NCBI RefSeq assembly: GCF_012933545.1
Contig: NZ_JAADJU010000013.1
Coordinates: forward strand, 62,001-126,000
From: Rouxiella aceris
GTDB lineage: Bacteria; Pseudomonadota; Gammaproteobacteria; Enterobacterales; Enterobacteriaceae
DNA: 64,000 nucleotides
Direction: 5' to 3'
Shown here: piece by piece, positions 54,658 to 64,000 of the stretch
Numbering within the stretch: position 1 is the first letter of the stretch
Layout of the letters: the number at the start of each line of letters is the position of its first letter
Notes under the pieces: model-generated
Told to the model about the DNA's origin: nothing
Databases searched by the model: none
The model's input: the letters and a program-made list of their open reading frames with translations, nothing else
Made by a program: the position numbers and the translations under genes

Positions 54658-55007
54658 AATACCGCCCTAAATAAGTGCGCGCAGCACCAGCAATTAATGA
54701 CCGCGAAAAGTAGTGAATACTATACAACATGATGCATCACAATGGCGGGTCTTGCCTGTACGGATAGCTAATTTATTGTGTAAGAGGTCTTAAGTCGCCG
54801 GGGTAAATTTACTCAAAAGTGAGAAGTGCTCCAGCAAGGTGTTCTCTCTGTTTCGGGATAATGGATAACGGACTACAAAAATCCCCAGAAAGAATTGGCT
54901 GATTGATGATTTTCGCTCATAGGGGCATTGGCCTTGGTCTACTTAATCACTGGCCGGAGAGATGCTAGGTTATGTTAAAAAATAGCGCCTATACTGCCGG
55001 AGAAGTA
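54658..55007. other. Intergenic region with GntR operator and a possible repeat relic
   Basis: No gene visible. It contains the TGATGCATCA palindrome and, at about 54790-54880, short matches to the repeat element (GTGCTCCAGC, GGTGTTCTCTCT, ATAACGGACT) that may be a badly decayed copy. Confidence 0.4.
54730..54739. promoter_or_regulatory. TGATGCATCA operator before the GntR gene
   Basis: Third exact copy of the palindrome, in the leader of the minus-strand GntR gene; suggests autoregulation. Confidence 0.65.
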
Positions 55008-56468
55008 ATGATTAAGTCTGTAAAAACTATAAGGGGAGGTACTACACAAGATCCACTTAAAGGTTCAGCCTGCAAAAAACCAGATTTATTGCTTAAAAAT
55101 TCAGTTACACACCCCAATATTGTTTTAGCTGTCATCCTTATTAGTTACATGATGATTGTTATCGATAATTCTGTTGTTATTACCGGGCTGCCAAAAATCC
55201 ATCAACAGTTTGGTTTTACCCAGGCGGGACTTTCCTGGGTTTCCAGTGCCTATGCGCTTACCTTTGGTGGCGGTCTACTGCTCAGCGCCCGAGCCGGGGA
55301 TATAATAGGGCGGCGTAAAATGTTTATCTCCGGTCTGCTGTTGTTTAGCTTTTCTTCCCTGGCCATTGGCATGGCACCCAGTGCCGAATGGCTGATTACG
55401 GCTCGTGCCGTGCAAGGGGTGGGGGCCTCTGTTTTAGCCCCCTCCACTCTGGCCTTGCTGCAAACAACCTTTACCGCAGGTCATGCCCGTGCTCGGGCAA
55501 TATCGCTATATGCTGCCGCCGGGGGATTATCTGCCAGTGTGGGTTTAGTGATCGGCGGTATTGTTGCTGATCTTATTTCATGGCGGGTGGGATTTTTAAT
55601 TAATGTCCCTATCGGTTTAGTGCTGATCCTGGCAGCAAAAAAATATATACCGGAAACTGAATTACATTCAGGGGCCTTTGATTTTATTGGTGCACTCTTG
55701 TGTTGTGCCGGTATGACGGGCCTGGTTTTTGCGATCGTTAATTCGGCGACGCAAGGCTGGAGTAGTCCCGTCACTGAGGGGGCGTTGATTACGGGCGTTC
55801 TCCTGCTAATCCTTTTTATAAAAGTTGAAAAACATGCCAGTCAACCTATTATGCCGCTGAGGTTATTTCTAAGTCTGGAGCGCTCGGGCGCCTGGTTGGC
55901 ACGATTGTTATATATCGGTACTGCCATGGGATTTTTCTTCTTTTCCACCCAGTTTATGCAGGGAGTGATGCATTACAGTGCAAGCCAGGCAGGATTCGCC
56001 TTCTTACCCGCTATGATTATCAACTTTGTTGTGGCCTTAAACGCCAATCGCTTAATTGGCCGAGTCGGTAGCAGAAATCTATTGTTAATCAGTTTGTTGG
56101 CGTCATTAGCCGGCATGGTGATGCTTAGCCTGCTAACCCAGCAGTCTACTTTTTCTGGCGGGCTGATTTTACCCTTGCTAATGATTGGCTTTGGTCTCGG
56201 CGGGGCAATGGCGCCTCTAACGTCCAGGGGAATCAAAGGCGTTGACGCCAGGGATGCAGGTGCAGCCTCGGGAATAGTAAATGCGGCGCATCAGATCGGG
56301 GGGGCGCTGGGGCTAAGTATTTTAGTGGCATGTACCGAGTTCGCTAAAGGTAATCTTACCGGTAATGAATTACTCGTAAGACAAAACCATATCGCTTTTT
56401 TGGCTGGTGGCGTATTAATTATTCTGGCAATCGTAGTGGTGTTATTCAGTTTCAGAAAAAAAGATTAA
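55008..56468 (+). CDS. DHA2-family MFS multidrug exporter (14 TM)
   Basis: A 486-residue drug:proton antiporter of the EmrB/QacA class with about 14 predicted helices. Motif signatures are VIDNSVVITGLPKI (TM1, motif D1), LLLSARAGDIIGRRKMFISG (motif A) and the ARAVQGVGASVLAPSTLALL (motif B). ATG 55008 is preferred because GGAGAAG is 5 nt upstream; an in-frame ATG at 54972 would add 12 residues. The substrate is unknown and no adaptor or regulator gene adjoins. Confidence 0.85.
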   Translation: MIKSVKTIRGGTTQDPLKGSACKKPDLLLKNSVTHPNIVLAVILISYMMIVIDNSVVITGLPKIHQQFGFTQAGLSWVSSAYALTFGGGLLLSARAGDIIGRRKMFISGLLLFSFSSLAIGMAPSAEWLITARAVQGVGASVLAPSTLALLQTTFTAGHARARAISLYAAAGGLSASVGLVIGGIVADLISWRVGFLINVPIGLVLILAAKKYIPETELHSGAFDFIGALLCCAGMTGLVFAIVNSATQGWSSPVTEGALITGVLLLILFIKVEKHASQPIMPLRLFLSLERSGAWLARLLYIGTAMGFFFFSTQFMQGVMHYSASQAGFAFLPAMIINFVVALNANRLIGRVGSRNLLLISLLASLAGMVMLSLLTQQSTFSGGLILPLLMIGFGLGGAMAPLTSRGIKGVDARDAGAASGIVNAAHQIGGALGLSILVACTEFAKGNLTGNELLVRQNHIAFLAGGVLIILAIVVVLFSFRKKD

Positions 56469-56696
56469 CCCTGTAGTATCTCAGCAGGCTGGACGAGTCG
56501 ATCAAAGGCTGCGTGATAACGAAATTTCTTGATCTACCGTCCAGAACTGACTCCCCTAAGAGAGGAACTTCCCCGCCTGGCTTAGCCACTTAACTTACTG
56601 GGATAGGCGTTGCCAGATGACAGCCATATAGCTATGGCTGCGGCAATGCTTGTGTCTGGACCAGAACGAGGAGTATTTACGCAAAGGGGATAACCT

Positions 56697-57845
56697 ATGA
56701 ATATAAATTCGAAACACCACGACGCCAGGCATTTAGCGGCAAATGTGGAGATAGCAACTGAGTTACCAGTAAAAAAGGATATATATAGTCGAGTAAAACG
56801 TGCAACTGACTACGCCATGCGTCAGAAAGTCAACGTCAGAACCCCGCAAAAACTATTTGATGACTATGCCTTATTTCATAAGGGGCAGCCAGCGACGGCG
56901 TATTTCAATGGTCAGCATTATTTTAATCATCCGGTGCTGGATAGGGTATTTAAAGAGGGTTCCGGCAATATTACCGCGACGCAAAAGCAAATGCTGGAGA
57001 ATATCAGACATGCTACCCAACGAGCTTATCAATTATCACCTACCTTTAGAAAAATACTCGATCAGCGGCAAACTTTGATTGGGCAAGGTATCTCACCGCC
57101 GGTAACCGTTATCCCGCTGGCCGATGACTGGCATATGAGTCGAGCCTTTAATACACGAGATTGTTTCAGCGATAATAAAGAAGGGTATGTCGCCATCAAC
57201 GGTAAATACCTGACGCACAATAGTGAACAGTATCCGAGTTTTTATTTGGGCGAAAGCAAAGATGCCGTAGAACTAAAACCCGATAGTTTTGAACGAGTAG
57301 TGATGCACGAAATCGTTCATGCTTTAACGCATAGCCTGGACAGTGAACGTAATACTGCAGCAGGCGAGGAACGCTATGCCCAGGTGATGCGGGCAAAGAG
57401 GCAAATAATTTATAGCGTTGATGAATCGAAAGATTTTTCAGACGCGCACAAAGTACTTACGCCAACCAAATCCGATTTTTTCAAAATTGCCGGGGATGAT
57501 ATTCCCGGGTTGGCGTACGAGGGCGATGTCTACTGTAGCAAAGTTAATCTTATTGGCGAAAATGATGCCCTGGTCAACACCATCTTTCGCGAGATGGATC
57601 CGCAATACAAGCCGTTGCTGGTTTATGGTCCGCTGACCAGCTATTGGCAGTATGAGGGCCAGTTATTAATTAGTGATGAGCTTAGCCTGGATATTGATGA
57701 TCAGCATCAGGTGCTGACCTATTTATTACAACAAGATCAGGGCGACGGCGAGCTCAATTATCCCTTCTCTTTTTTCAGCCAAAACCGCAAAAGGCAGGTT
57801 AGCCTGGATGCAGCCAACCTGCATAAGAAGATTATCCTTCCTTGA
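56697..57845 (+). CDS. Orphan protein with HExxH metalloprotease motif, possible effector
   Basis: A 382-residue protein of no family I can name. No signal peptide; the N-terminus is polar (Asn/Ser/His-rich). The central motif is FERVVMH204-E-I-V-H208-ALTH, a zincin core, followed 16-17 residues later by GEER (Glu224/Glu225) as a possible third ligand. Short HExxH proteins of this shape include NleD-like type III effectors, but I cannot establish homology. AT-richer than its neighbours and flanked by 228 bp of gene-free leader. Together with the proteins at 87 and 24266 it forms a set of orphan, signal-less, effector-like genes. Confidence 0.6.
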   Translation: MNINSKHHDARHLAANVEIATELPVKKDIYSRVKRATDYAMRQKVNVRTPQKLFDDYALFHKGQPATAYFNGQHYFNHPVLDRVFKEGSGNITATQKQMLENIRHATQRAYQLSPTFRKILDQRQTLIGQGISPPVTVIPLADDWHMSRAFNTRDCFSDNKEGYVAINGKYLTHNSEQYPSFYLGESKDAVELKPDSFERVVMHEIVHALTHSLDSERNTAAGEERYAQVMRAKRQIIYSVDESKDFSDAHKVLTPTKSDFFKIAGDDIPGLAYEGDVYCSKVNLIGENDALVNTIFREMDPQYKPLLVYGPLTSYWQYEGQLLISDELSLDIDDQHQVLTYLLQQDQGDGELNYPFSFFSQNRKRQVSLDAANLHKKIILP

Positions 57846-57920
57846 ATACCAGCGTGTAACGTAGTTTTCCTGATGCTTTAGTAAAACTGCTCCACATATT
57901 AGCGGGGGCTTTCATTTTTA

Positions 57921-58217
57921 TCAGGAAGCCTCCACTCCCTGGGTCAGTAACACTCGGTAGGAAGCACCTTTCATACGGTGTTCTTTGGCCGCTTGATAAG
58001 CCGGGCTGTGGTACCAATCTTTTGCGGCTTCCAGCGTTGGAAATTGCAGGATCACCACACCTTCTGCCGACTTGCCTTCCAGAACCTCAAGATCGCCATA
58101 AAAGGCGAGGGGGGTAATAGGGTGATCACCTCGCGCCTGACTCGCCAGGGTACCATAAGTGCTTAACTCGTCGGCATCGAGCGTTTCGTCACGGATAAAA
58201 ACCACATAGGCGCTCAT
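57921..58217 (-). CDS. DUF1330 (dimeric alpha/beta barrel) protein
   Basis: A 98-residue DUF1330 protein: MSAYVVFIRDETLDADELSTY, AFYGDLEVLEGKSAEGVVILQFPTLEAAKDWYHSPAYQAAKEHRMKGASYRVLLTQGV. The EWYHSPAYQ-like segment is the family hallmark. Function unknown, probably a small dimeric ferredoxin-like fold. ATG 58217 is chosen; the longer frame has no family match. A TetR-type palindrome lies upstream (58351-58370). Confidence 0.85.
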   Translation of the reverse strand: MSAYVVFIRDETLDADELSTYGTLASQARGDHPITPLAFYGDLEVLEGKSAEGVVILQFPTLEAAKDWYHSPAYQAAKEHRMKGASYRVLLTQGVEAS

Positions 58218-58350
58218 AGTTTGCCGCCAAATTGCTGATAAGAAGTGAGGATCATCAGAATATTCATATATCACCTTATTAGCTGATTGAGGGTAAGTCG
58301 TTATACGCTGCTGCGATCTGCCCGCTTGACCTACCAGTTGCATAATTCAA

Positions 58351-58370
58351 TTATTAGACCAGTCGTATAA
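58351..58370. promoter_or_regulatory. Candidate TetR operator
   Basis: TTATTAGACCAGTCGTATAA is a dyad with arms TTAT-N2-GAC and GTC-N2-ATAA. It lies 134 bp before the DUF1330 gene and close to the tetR gene end; likely bound by the TetR product. Confidence 0.5.
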
Positions 58371-58433
58371 AGAATAGGGAAAAACAGATCCGATAGTAAG
58401 TCTTACTGCGAATAGCCGCACGTTTTGCTAAAG

Positions 58434-59024
58434 CTAACGCTGTAGCAACCGCTGAGTCAGTTGCAGCGCAACCTGCAAAGGTTCGGCATTATTGGTCATT
58501 TTCCCCATCAGGCTGGCTCCCAGCCATAGCTGGTACAATGCCTGGGCAAAATCTACAATGCCTTCCGGCGGAGAGAGCAGATCACCTTCTGCAATCATAC
58601 CTTCAACCATTTTTGCCAGTTGTTTAACTATATTGCCTGTACCGCGATGGAGAACCTCACGCATGGTGACTGATAAATCACTGACTTCGGCGCCCAGTTT
58701 CACCGCCAGACACTTATGTCCCTTGGGGATATCACCCTCGCCGGTATCCAGCCAGCCCAGCCAGTAACTCATCAGCTTTTCTTTGCTGCTGAGCGGCTGC
58801 GCCATCAACATCTCGAGGTTGGCAAGATAGTTGCTGAAATAGTCTTCCAGCATGGCGGCACCAAAGTCTTCCTTGGAGGCGAAATAGTGGTAAAAGGAGC
58901 CTTTCGGTATACCCGACGCGGTTAGGATTTCATTTAAACCGACAGCAGAAAATCCCTTGCAACCAATGATCTCGCTGGCAACTTGTAATACCCGGTGGCG
59001 ATTATCTTGCGTGTTTGTCTTCAT
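58434..59024 (-). CDS. TetR-family regulator (NemR-like)
   Basis: A 196-residue TetR regulator with HTH at residues about 9-55 (RHRVLQVASEIIGCKGFSAVGLNEILTASGIPKGSFYHYFASKEDFGAAML) and a C-terminal domain with the GHKCLAVKLGAEVSDLS block, whose Cys resembles the electrophile-sensing Cys region of NemR. Probably controls the DUF1330 gene downstream on the same strand. Confidence 0.85.
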   Translation of the reverse strand: MKTNTQDNRHRVLQVASEIIGCKGFSAVGLNEILTASGIPKGSFYHYFASKEDFGAAMLEDYFSNYLANLEMLMAQPLSSKEKLMSYWLGWLDTGEGDIPKGHKCLAVKLGAEVSDLSVTMREVLHRGTGNIVKQLAKMVEGMIAEGDLLSPPEGIVDFAQALYQLWLGASLMGKMTNNAEPLQVALQLTQRLLQR

Positions 59025-59172
59025 TTGCCTGATTCTATATCACTTAGTAAACGTATAACCGATGATCGCCTGTGAGGCACCATAACGATGTTGGCGCAAG
59101 ATGCCGATCCGCGGCGCTAACGGCTGACAATATAACAAAAATATCGCGACGGGTCGTTATGGCTTGTGCCGG

Positions 59173-60072
59173 CTAGGCGTTCTTTATCCGTAATGCATCA
59201 ATCACAATGTTCATTGCTCTTGAGGATTGCCGTCTGCTGGAATAAAAAATATGCAGACCATCCCAGTATGGCGTCCATTCATCCAGTACCTGCTGCAAGG
59301 TGCCTTGCGCAATCTGCTCGCTGACTAAATCTTCCGGTACATGGGCAATACCATAACCATCGATAGCGGCATCGACCACCTGGTACACCGAATTAAACAC
59401 CACCTGGCCATCGACACGAGCCTTGACCTCTTTACCGTCTTTGGCAAATTCCCAGACATAAAAACCGCCATGACTGGGCAGTCTTAAGTTGATGCAGCGG
59501 TGCATTGCCAGTTGATGTGGGGTAGCGGGGATACCGTGAGTACCAAGATACTCGGGAGATGCAACGGCGATAAACCGCATATCAGGGCCAATTCGCACTG
59601 AGATCATACCGTTGGTCACTTGCTCCCCCAGTCTTACTCCGGCATCAAACCTGTTGGCCACAATGTCCGTCAAACCATAATCGTTGATCAGTTCAATATT
59701 TATATCGGGATAGGCTTTAAGCACTTTACCCAACCGGGGCCACAAGATGGTCTGAATAGCGTAGTCGGTGGCCGAGATCCTGATGGTCCCCGCCGGTTTA
59801 TCCAGGGTATCGCCGATTGCCGCAATTTCATTGCTGATCTCTTCAAAACGTGGGGAGAGACTATCCAGCAAACGCAGGCCAATATCGGTTGGCGACACAC
59901 TGCGTGTGGTACGGGTCAATAACCTTACGCCGAGACTGCTTTCCAGTCCGCGAATGGTATGACTTAGCGCCGACTGTGAAACGCCAAGCTGGGCGGCAGC
60001 ACGAGTAAAGCTTTTTTCCCGAGCGACGGTCACGAAGGCGACATAATCATTCAAGTTATCGCGTGATTTCAT
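59173..60072 (-). CDS. LysR-family regulator (YafC/PgrR-like)
   Basis: A 299-residue LysR protein. HTH at residues about 8-50 (YVAFVTVAREKSFTRAAAQLGVSQSALSHTIRGLE), then the TRTTRSVSPTDIG hinge, the ARFDAGVRLGEQV-type block (VANRFDAGVRLGEQV) and a C-terminal GYGIAHVPEDLV segment typical of the YafC/PgrR group. The next genes on each side (tetR, srl operon) are not obvious targets. Confidence 0.88.
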   Translation of the reverse strand: MKSRDNLNDYVAFVTVAREKSFTRAAAQLGVSQSALSHTIRGLESSLGVRLLTRTTRSVSPTDIGLRLLDSLSPRFEEISNEIAAIGDTLDKPAGTIRISATDYAIQTILWPRLGKVLKAYPDINIELINDYGLTDIVANRFDAGVRLGEQVTNGMISVRIGPDMRFIAVASPEYLGTHGIPATPHQLAMHRCINLRLPSHGGFYVWEFAKDGKEVKARVDGQVVFNSVYQVVDAAIDGYGIAHVPEDLVSEQIAQGTLQQVLDEWTPYWDGLHIFYSSRRQSSRAMNIVIDALRIKNA

Positions 60073-60993
<921 letters not shown>

Positions 60994-61007
60994 GAGCGGA
61001 GTGCACG

Positions 61008-62012
61008 ATGACTAACACAATAACAATACTTAAGGGCGAAAGCGGTTGGGGTGGTCCACTTTCATTAATTGCTACGCCAGGCAAAAAGATTGTTTACATC
61101 ACCGCCGGTACTCGTCCGGCAATCGTTGACCGACTGCAAGAACTCACTGGTTGGGAAGCGGTGGACGGTTTTCGCGAAGGAGAGCCACCGGCGGACGAAA
61201 TTGGCGTGGCAGTGATCGACTGTGGCGGCACTTTGCGCTGCGGACTGTATCCAAAGCGCAATATTCCGACGGTCAATATCCACGCTACCGGTAAGTCGGG
61301 TCCACTGGCGCAGTTTATTACCGAAGATATTTACGTTTCCGGCGTCAGGCCAGACAACATCCAATACAGCGATGTATCAGATCAGCCAACGCAGACCAGG
61401 ACTGAAAACGCCGCAGATATTCCTGCTGGCGAAGCACCAAGAAAGGGGGATTACGATACCACCAAGAAGATCACCGAACAGAGCGACGGTCTGCTGGCAA
61501 AAGTCGGCATGGGTATGGGGTCGGTAGTGGCGGTGTTCTTTCAGGCTGGTCGAGAAACCATTGATACGGTGTTGAAAACCATTCTGCCTTTTATGGCGTT
61601 TGTTTCGGCGCTTATCGGCATCATTATTGCGTCCGGACTCGGTGACCTTATTGCCCATGGGCTGACGCCGCTGGCCAACAGCCCCTTTGGCCTGGTCACT
61701 TTGGCGCTGATCTGTTCGTTCCCGCTGCTGTCTCCATTCCTTGGCCCAGGGGCCGTCATCGCACAGGTTATCGGTGTGCTGGTGGGGGTGCAGATTGGTC
61801 TGGGTACCATTCCGCCTCATCTGGCACTGCCGGCGCTGTTTGCCATCAACTCACAGGCCGCCTGTGACTTTATCCCGGTGGGATTATCACTGGCCAATGC
61901 GCGTCAGGATACGGTCAGAGTCGGGGTTCCTTCCGTACTGGTCGGCCGCTTTCTTACCGGTGCGCCCGCCGTCCTGGTCGCCTGGGCTGTCTCTGGACTT
62001 ATTTATCAGTAA
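61008..62012 (+). CDS. srlE: Sorbitol PTS EIIBC component SrlE
   Basis: A 334-residue protein with an N-terminal cytoplasmic IIB domain and a C-terminal membrane part. The phosphorylated cysteine is probably Cys72 in [12 protein letters not shown]. The [38 protein letters not shown] segment opens the membrane domain. It receives phosphate from SrlB and passes it to sorbitol. Confidence 0.96.
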   Translation: MTNTITILKGESGWGGPLSLIATPGKKIVYITAGTRPAIVDRLQELTGWEAVDGFREGEPPADEIGVAVIDCGGTLRCGLYPKRNIPTVNIHATGKSGPLAQFITEDIYVSGVRPDNIQYSDVSDQPTQTRTENAADIPAGEAPRKGDYDTTKKITEQSDGLLAKVGMGMGSVVAVFFQAGRETIDTVLKTILPFMAFVSALIGIIIASGLGDLIAHGLTPLANSPFGLVTLALICSFPLLSPFLGPGAVIAQVIGVLVGVQIGLGTIPPHLALPALFAINSQAACDFIPVGLSLANARQDTVRVGVPSVLVGRFLTGAPAVLVAWAVSGLIYQ

Positions 62013-62026
62013 ACGCAGGATAAGTT

Positions 62027-62395
62027 ATGAAAACGCTCTATGAATCAACCTTTGTGGCTGTCGGCCCGCTGGCCAGTGAATCACTGGAAGATAATTTCAT
62101 CATCACCTTTGGCGAAGGCGCGCCGCAGGATGTCGCGGAGTACTGCTTTATTCACCGCAACGATATCAATAATGCCGAGAAATTAGCCATTGGTTCGCTG
62201 CTGACTCTTGGTGAACAGCGATACCCGGTGACCGCCATCGGCGAGGTAGCCAGGCAGAATCTGCATGAGCTAGGGCATATCACTATACGTTTTGATGGGG
62301 CCACCGAGGCCGAATTTCCAGGCATGGTTCACGTTGTCGGTATACCGCCAGCGATGCTCAAGCCAGGACAGAAGTTTTGCTTGTTAAGTGAATAA
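62027..62395 (+). CDS. srlB: Sorbitol PTS EIIA component SrlB
   Basis: A 122-residue cytoplasmic IIA protein with the phosphorylation-site histidine probably His43 in AEYCFIHRND. It relays phosphate from HPr to SrlE. Fourteen nt separate it from each neighbour. Confidence 0.96.
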   Translation: MKTLYESTFVAVGPLASESLEDNFIITFGEGAPQDVAEYCFIHRNDINNAEKLAIGSLLTLGEQRYPVTAIGEVARQNLHELGHITIRFDGATEAEFPGMVHVVGIPPAMLKPGQKFCLLSE

Positions 62396-62409
62396 TCAGG
62401 AGAAATAAA

Positions 62410-63189
62410 ATGGATCAGGTTGCTGTAGTTATTGGTGGTGGTCAGACGCTGGGTGCTTATCTGTGCGAAGGGCTGGTTGATGCCGGTTATCGGGTGGCCG
62501 TTGCCGACCTGAATGAAGCCAACGCAAAAAAAGTCGCAAACGAGATCAATAGCCAATATGGCGAGGGAACTGCATCCGGTTTTAAAGTGGATGCCACCAA
62601 TGAGCAGAGTGTGGAAGCCCTCGCTCGGGCGATTGATGAAACCTTTAAACGTGTTGATTTATTGGTTTACAGCGCAGGGGTGGCAAAAGCTGCACCTATC
62701 ACCCAGTTTATGTTGAATGATTTTGATCTGTCGCTACAGATCAATCTGGTCGGCTATTTCCTTTGTGCCCGTGAGTTTTCCAGGCTGATGATCCGCGACG
62801 GCATTAAAGGGCGAATTATTCAGATTAACTCAAAATCCGGCAAAGTGGGCAGCAAACACAATTCAGGTTACAGCGCGGCGAAATTTGGCGGCGTAGGGCT
62901 CACGCAGTCTATCGCTCTGGATCTGGCCGAATACGGTATCACCGTGCACTCACTGATGTTGGGTAATTTGTTGAAATCACCAATGTTTCAATCGCTTATT
63001 CCGCAGTACGCTGAGAAAATCGGTATTGAACCTGAGCAGGTTGAACAGTACTACATTGATAAAGTTCCGCTTAAACGCGGCTGCGACTATCAGGATGTGC
63101 TCAATATTCTGCTGTTTTACGCCAGTGATAAAGCGGCTTACTGCACCGGCCAGTCCATCAATGTAACCGGTGGCCAGGTCATGTTCTGA
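62410..63189 (+). CDS. srlD: Sorbitol-6-phosphate 2-dehydrogenase SrlD
   Basis: A 259-residue SDR enzyme that oxidises sorbitol 6-phosphate to fructose 6-phosphate with NAD+. GGGQTLG (9-15), catalytic Tyr154-x-x-x-Lys158 and the C-terminal GQSINVTGGQVMF are present. It is followed by a terminator hairpin that separates it from gutM. Confidence 0.97.
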   Translation: MDQVAVVIGGGQTLGAYLCEGLVDAGYRVAVADLNEANAKKVANEINSQYGEGTASGFKVDATNEQSVEALARAIDETFKRVDLLVYSAGVAKAAPITQFMLNDFDLSLQINLVGYFLCAREFSRLMIRDGIKGRIIQINSKSGKVGSKHNSGYSAAKFGGVGLTQSIALDLAEYGITVHSLMLGNLLKSPMFQSLIPQYAEKIGIEPEQVEQYYIDKVPLKRGCDYQDVLNILLFYASDKAAYCTGQSINVTGGQVMF

Positions 63190-63195
63190 CAATAT

Positions 63196-63222
63196 ACCGG
63201 CAGTGCAAGCTGCCGGTTTTTT
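63196..63222 (+). terminator. Terminator/attenuator between srlD and gutM
   Basis: Stem ACCGGCAG / CTGCCGGT with a 6-nt loop, followed by a T-run. It probably lowers expression of the regulators relative to the enzymes. Confidence 0.8.
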
Positions 63223-63234
63223 AAAGGTATGGCT

Positions 63235-63597
63235 ATGGATCCTATCAACGCATTTCTTTTACTGGCAGGTATCGCCTGGAGCGGGCAGACCGCCCTGGGG
63301 TGGCTGCAAATCCGTCGCTTTAATCGCGCCCTGTCCGGGTTGGCCGATCATGGTGTCGTTCGCATAGGTCGTTCAAGTGGACGCTTTGTTCCTCGCGTGG
63401 TGATGGCTATTAGCGTCGACTCGCAAAATCGGGTGACCGGCAATTTTGTTATGAAAGGCCTGACGGTATTTTCCAGCCCGGTCAGCGAACCTAAACTGGC
63501 GGGGCTGCAACTGGCTAAAATCAGTCCTGATATCATATTTCCGCATAATAAAGCCCTAAGACAGGCATTGACATTAGCCATTACAAACAAAGGATGA
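63235..63597 (+). CDS. gutM: Sorbitol operon activator GutM
   Basis: A 120-residue protein matching E. coli GutM (SrlM): QTALGWLQIRRFNRAL, IGRSSGRFVPRVVMAI and MKGLTVF-S plus SPDIIFPHNKALRQALTLA. The N-terminal hydrophobic segment may be a membrane anchor. ATG 63235 is preferred to 63229 because AAAGG (63223-63227) then has 7-nt spacing. Confidence 0.9.
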   Translation: MDPINAFLLLAGIAWSGQTALGWLQIRRFNRALSGLADHGVVRIGRSSGRFVPRVVMAISVDSQNRVTGNFVMKGLTVFSSPVSEPKLAGLQLAKISPDIIFPHNKALRQALTLAITNKG

Positions 63598-63600
63598 TAC

Positions 63601-63619
63601 CTTTCATTTCGAAAGATTA
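63601..63619. promoter_or_regulatory. Candidate SrlR operator before srlR
   Basis: CTTTCATTTCGAAAGATTA shares 17 of 19 bases with the copy before srlA. Confidence 0.6.
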
Positions 63620-63693
63620 ATCCTTTTGCATCGCGCATTGAGTCGTTCGGGATGAGAAAGGTAAAGCACTCATTTTTTGAACAGGATATCGCG

Positions 63694-64000
63694 ATGAAAC
63701 CCAAACAGCGCCAGACCGAGATACTTGAATATCTACAGGGGCAGGGGCCGACAACGGTAGAAGAGTTAACGGCTTTTTTTAAAACCACAGGCACCACTAT
63801 CCGTAAGGATCTGTCACGCCTGCAGCTTGAGGGCGCGGTGATCCGCACCTACGGCGGGGTGATGCTGAATCGCGATGAGGGAGATCAGCCTATCAACAGA
63901 AAAACGCTGATCAATATTGACAAGAAAAAGCGCATTGCTCACTGTGCGGCAGAACTGATCGGCGAGGGTGACTCATTGATCCTCGACGCCGGTAGTACGG
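63694..64000 (+). CDS. srlR: Sorbitol operon repressor SrlR (cut by window end)
   Basis: The first 102 residues of a DeoR-family repressor, matching E. coli SrlR from [18 protein letters not shown] through the [28 protein letters not shown]/wing region to SLILDAGST, where the sugar-phosphate-binding domain begins. The remainder lies beyond the window. It should repress srlAEBD in the absence of sorbitol 6-phosphate. Confidence 0.95.
   Translation, partial: MKPKQRQTEILEYLQGQGPTTVEELTAFFKTTGTTIRKDLSRLQLEGAVIRTYGGVMLNRDEGDQPINRKTLINIDKKKRIAHCAAELIGEGDSLILDAGST

Noticed and set aside
61377-61820. Minus-strand 147-codon frame within srlE
   Set aside because: Antisense shadow of a strongly conserved PTS gene.

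Overview
This window looks like a chromosome segment of a member of the Enterobacterales. Several loci align closely with Escherichia coli proteins as I remember them: amn, cusCFBA-cusRS, mntR with mntS, ampC, pptA and the complete sorbitol operon srlAEBD-gutM-srlR. The insect- or host-effector-like genes, the sulfur-compound cluster and the motility promoter suggest an environmental or host-associated lineage (Yersiniaceae or Pectobacteriaceae-like), but I cannot fix the genus. I saw no rRNA, tRNA, CRISPR array, prophage or transposase gene.

Layout. 0-5 kb holds one 1625-residue protein with a C-terminal HExxH motif, probably a secreted toxin or effector. 5.1-8.6 kb has AMP nucleosidase (amn), then a divergent SDR/LysR pair. 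8.7-20.1 kb is a sulfur amino-acid adduct cluster: polar amino-acid ABC transporter, BisC-type molybdoenzyme, MmgE/PrpD protein, M20 deacylase, GNAT acetyltransferase, fumarase-superfamily lyase and NtaA-type flavin monooxygenase. It matches the Bacillus yxeKLMNOPQ gene set plus a lyase, so S-(2-succino)cysteine or a related C-S adduct is the best substrate guess. 20.2-22.1 kb has a RelE/HigB-type toxin-antitoxin pair, pptA and a flavin reductase. 22.3-25.1 kb has a chemoreceptor behind a sigma-28 promoter and a coiled-coil orphan. 25.3-34.0 kb has a LysR regulator, a YrdC-domain protein, a sugar MFS transporter, a YbiV-type HAD phosphatase, ampC directly behind mntR, the small protein gene mntS with an MntR box, a lipoprotein, a TetR regulator and a pirin. 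34.1-42.7 kb is the complete cus copper/silver efflux locus. 42.8-54.7 kb is an amine-catabolism region: PotABCD-type transporter (ATPase gene split from the rest), MocR/GabT, and an SDR-kinase-phospholyase operon with a GntR repressor. 55.0-60.1 kb has a DHA2 drug exporter, a second HExxH orphan, a DUF1330 protein, and TetR and LysR regulators. 60.4-64.0 kb is the sorbitol PTS operon, with srlR cut by the window end.

Main new observations. (1) A family of about 131-bp non-coding repeats has inserted into the hairpin just after a stop codon at three or four places. Each intact copy is flanked by a duplication of that whole hairpin, although the hairpins differ in sequence. (2) The palindrome TGATGCATCA occurs in front of the PotD-like gene, the SDR-kinase-phospholyase operon and the GntR gene, which defines a small regulon. 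(3) Three orphan genes look like effectors or toxins. (4) Several operators can be read directly: CusR box, MntR box, SrlR repeats, the toxin-antitoxin operator, TetR palindromes and a CRP site.
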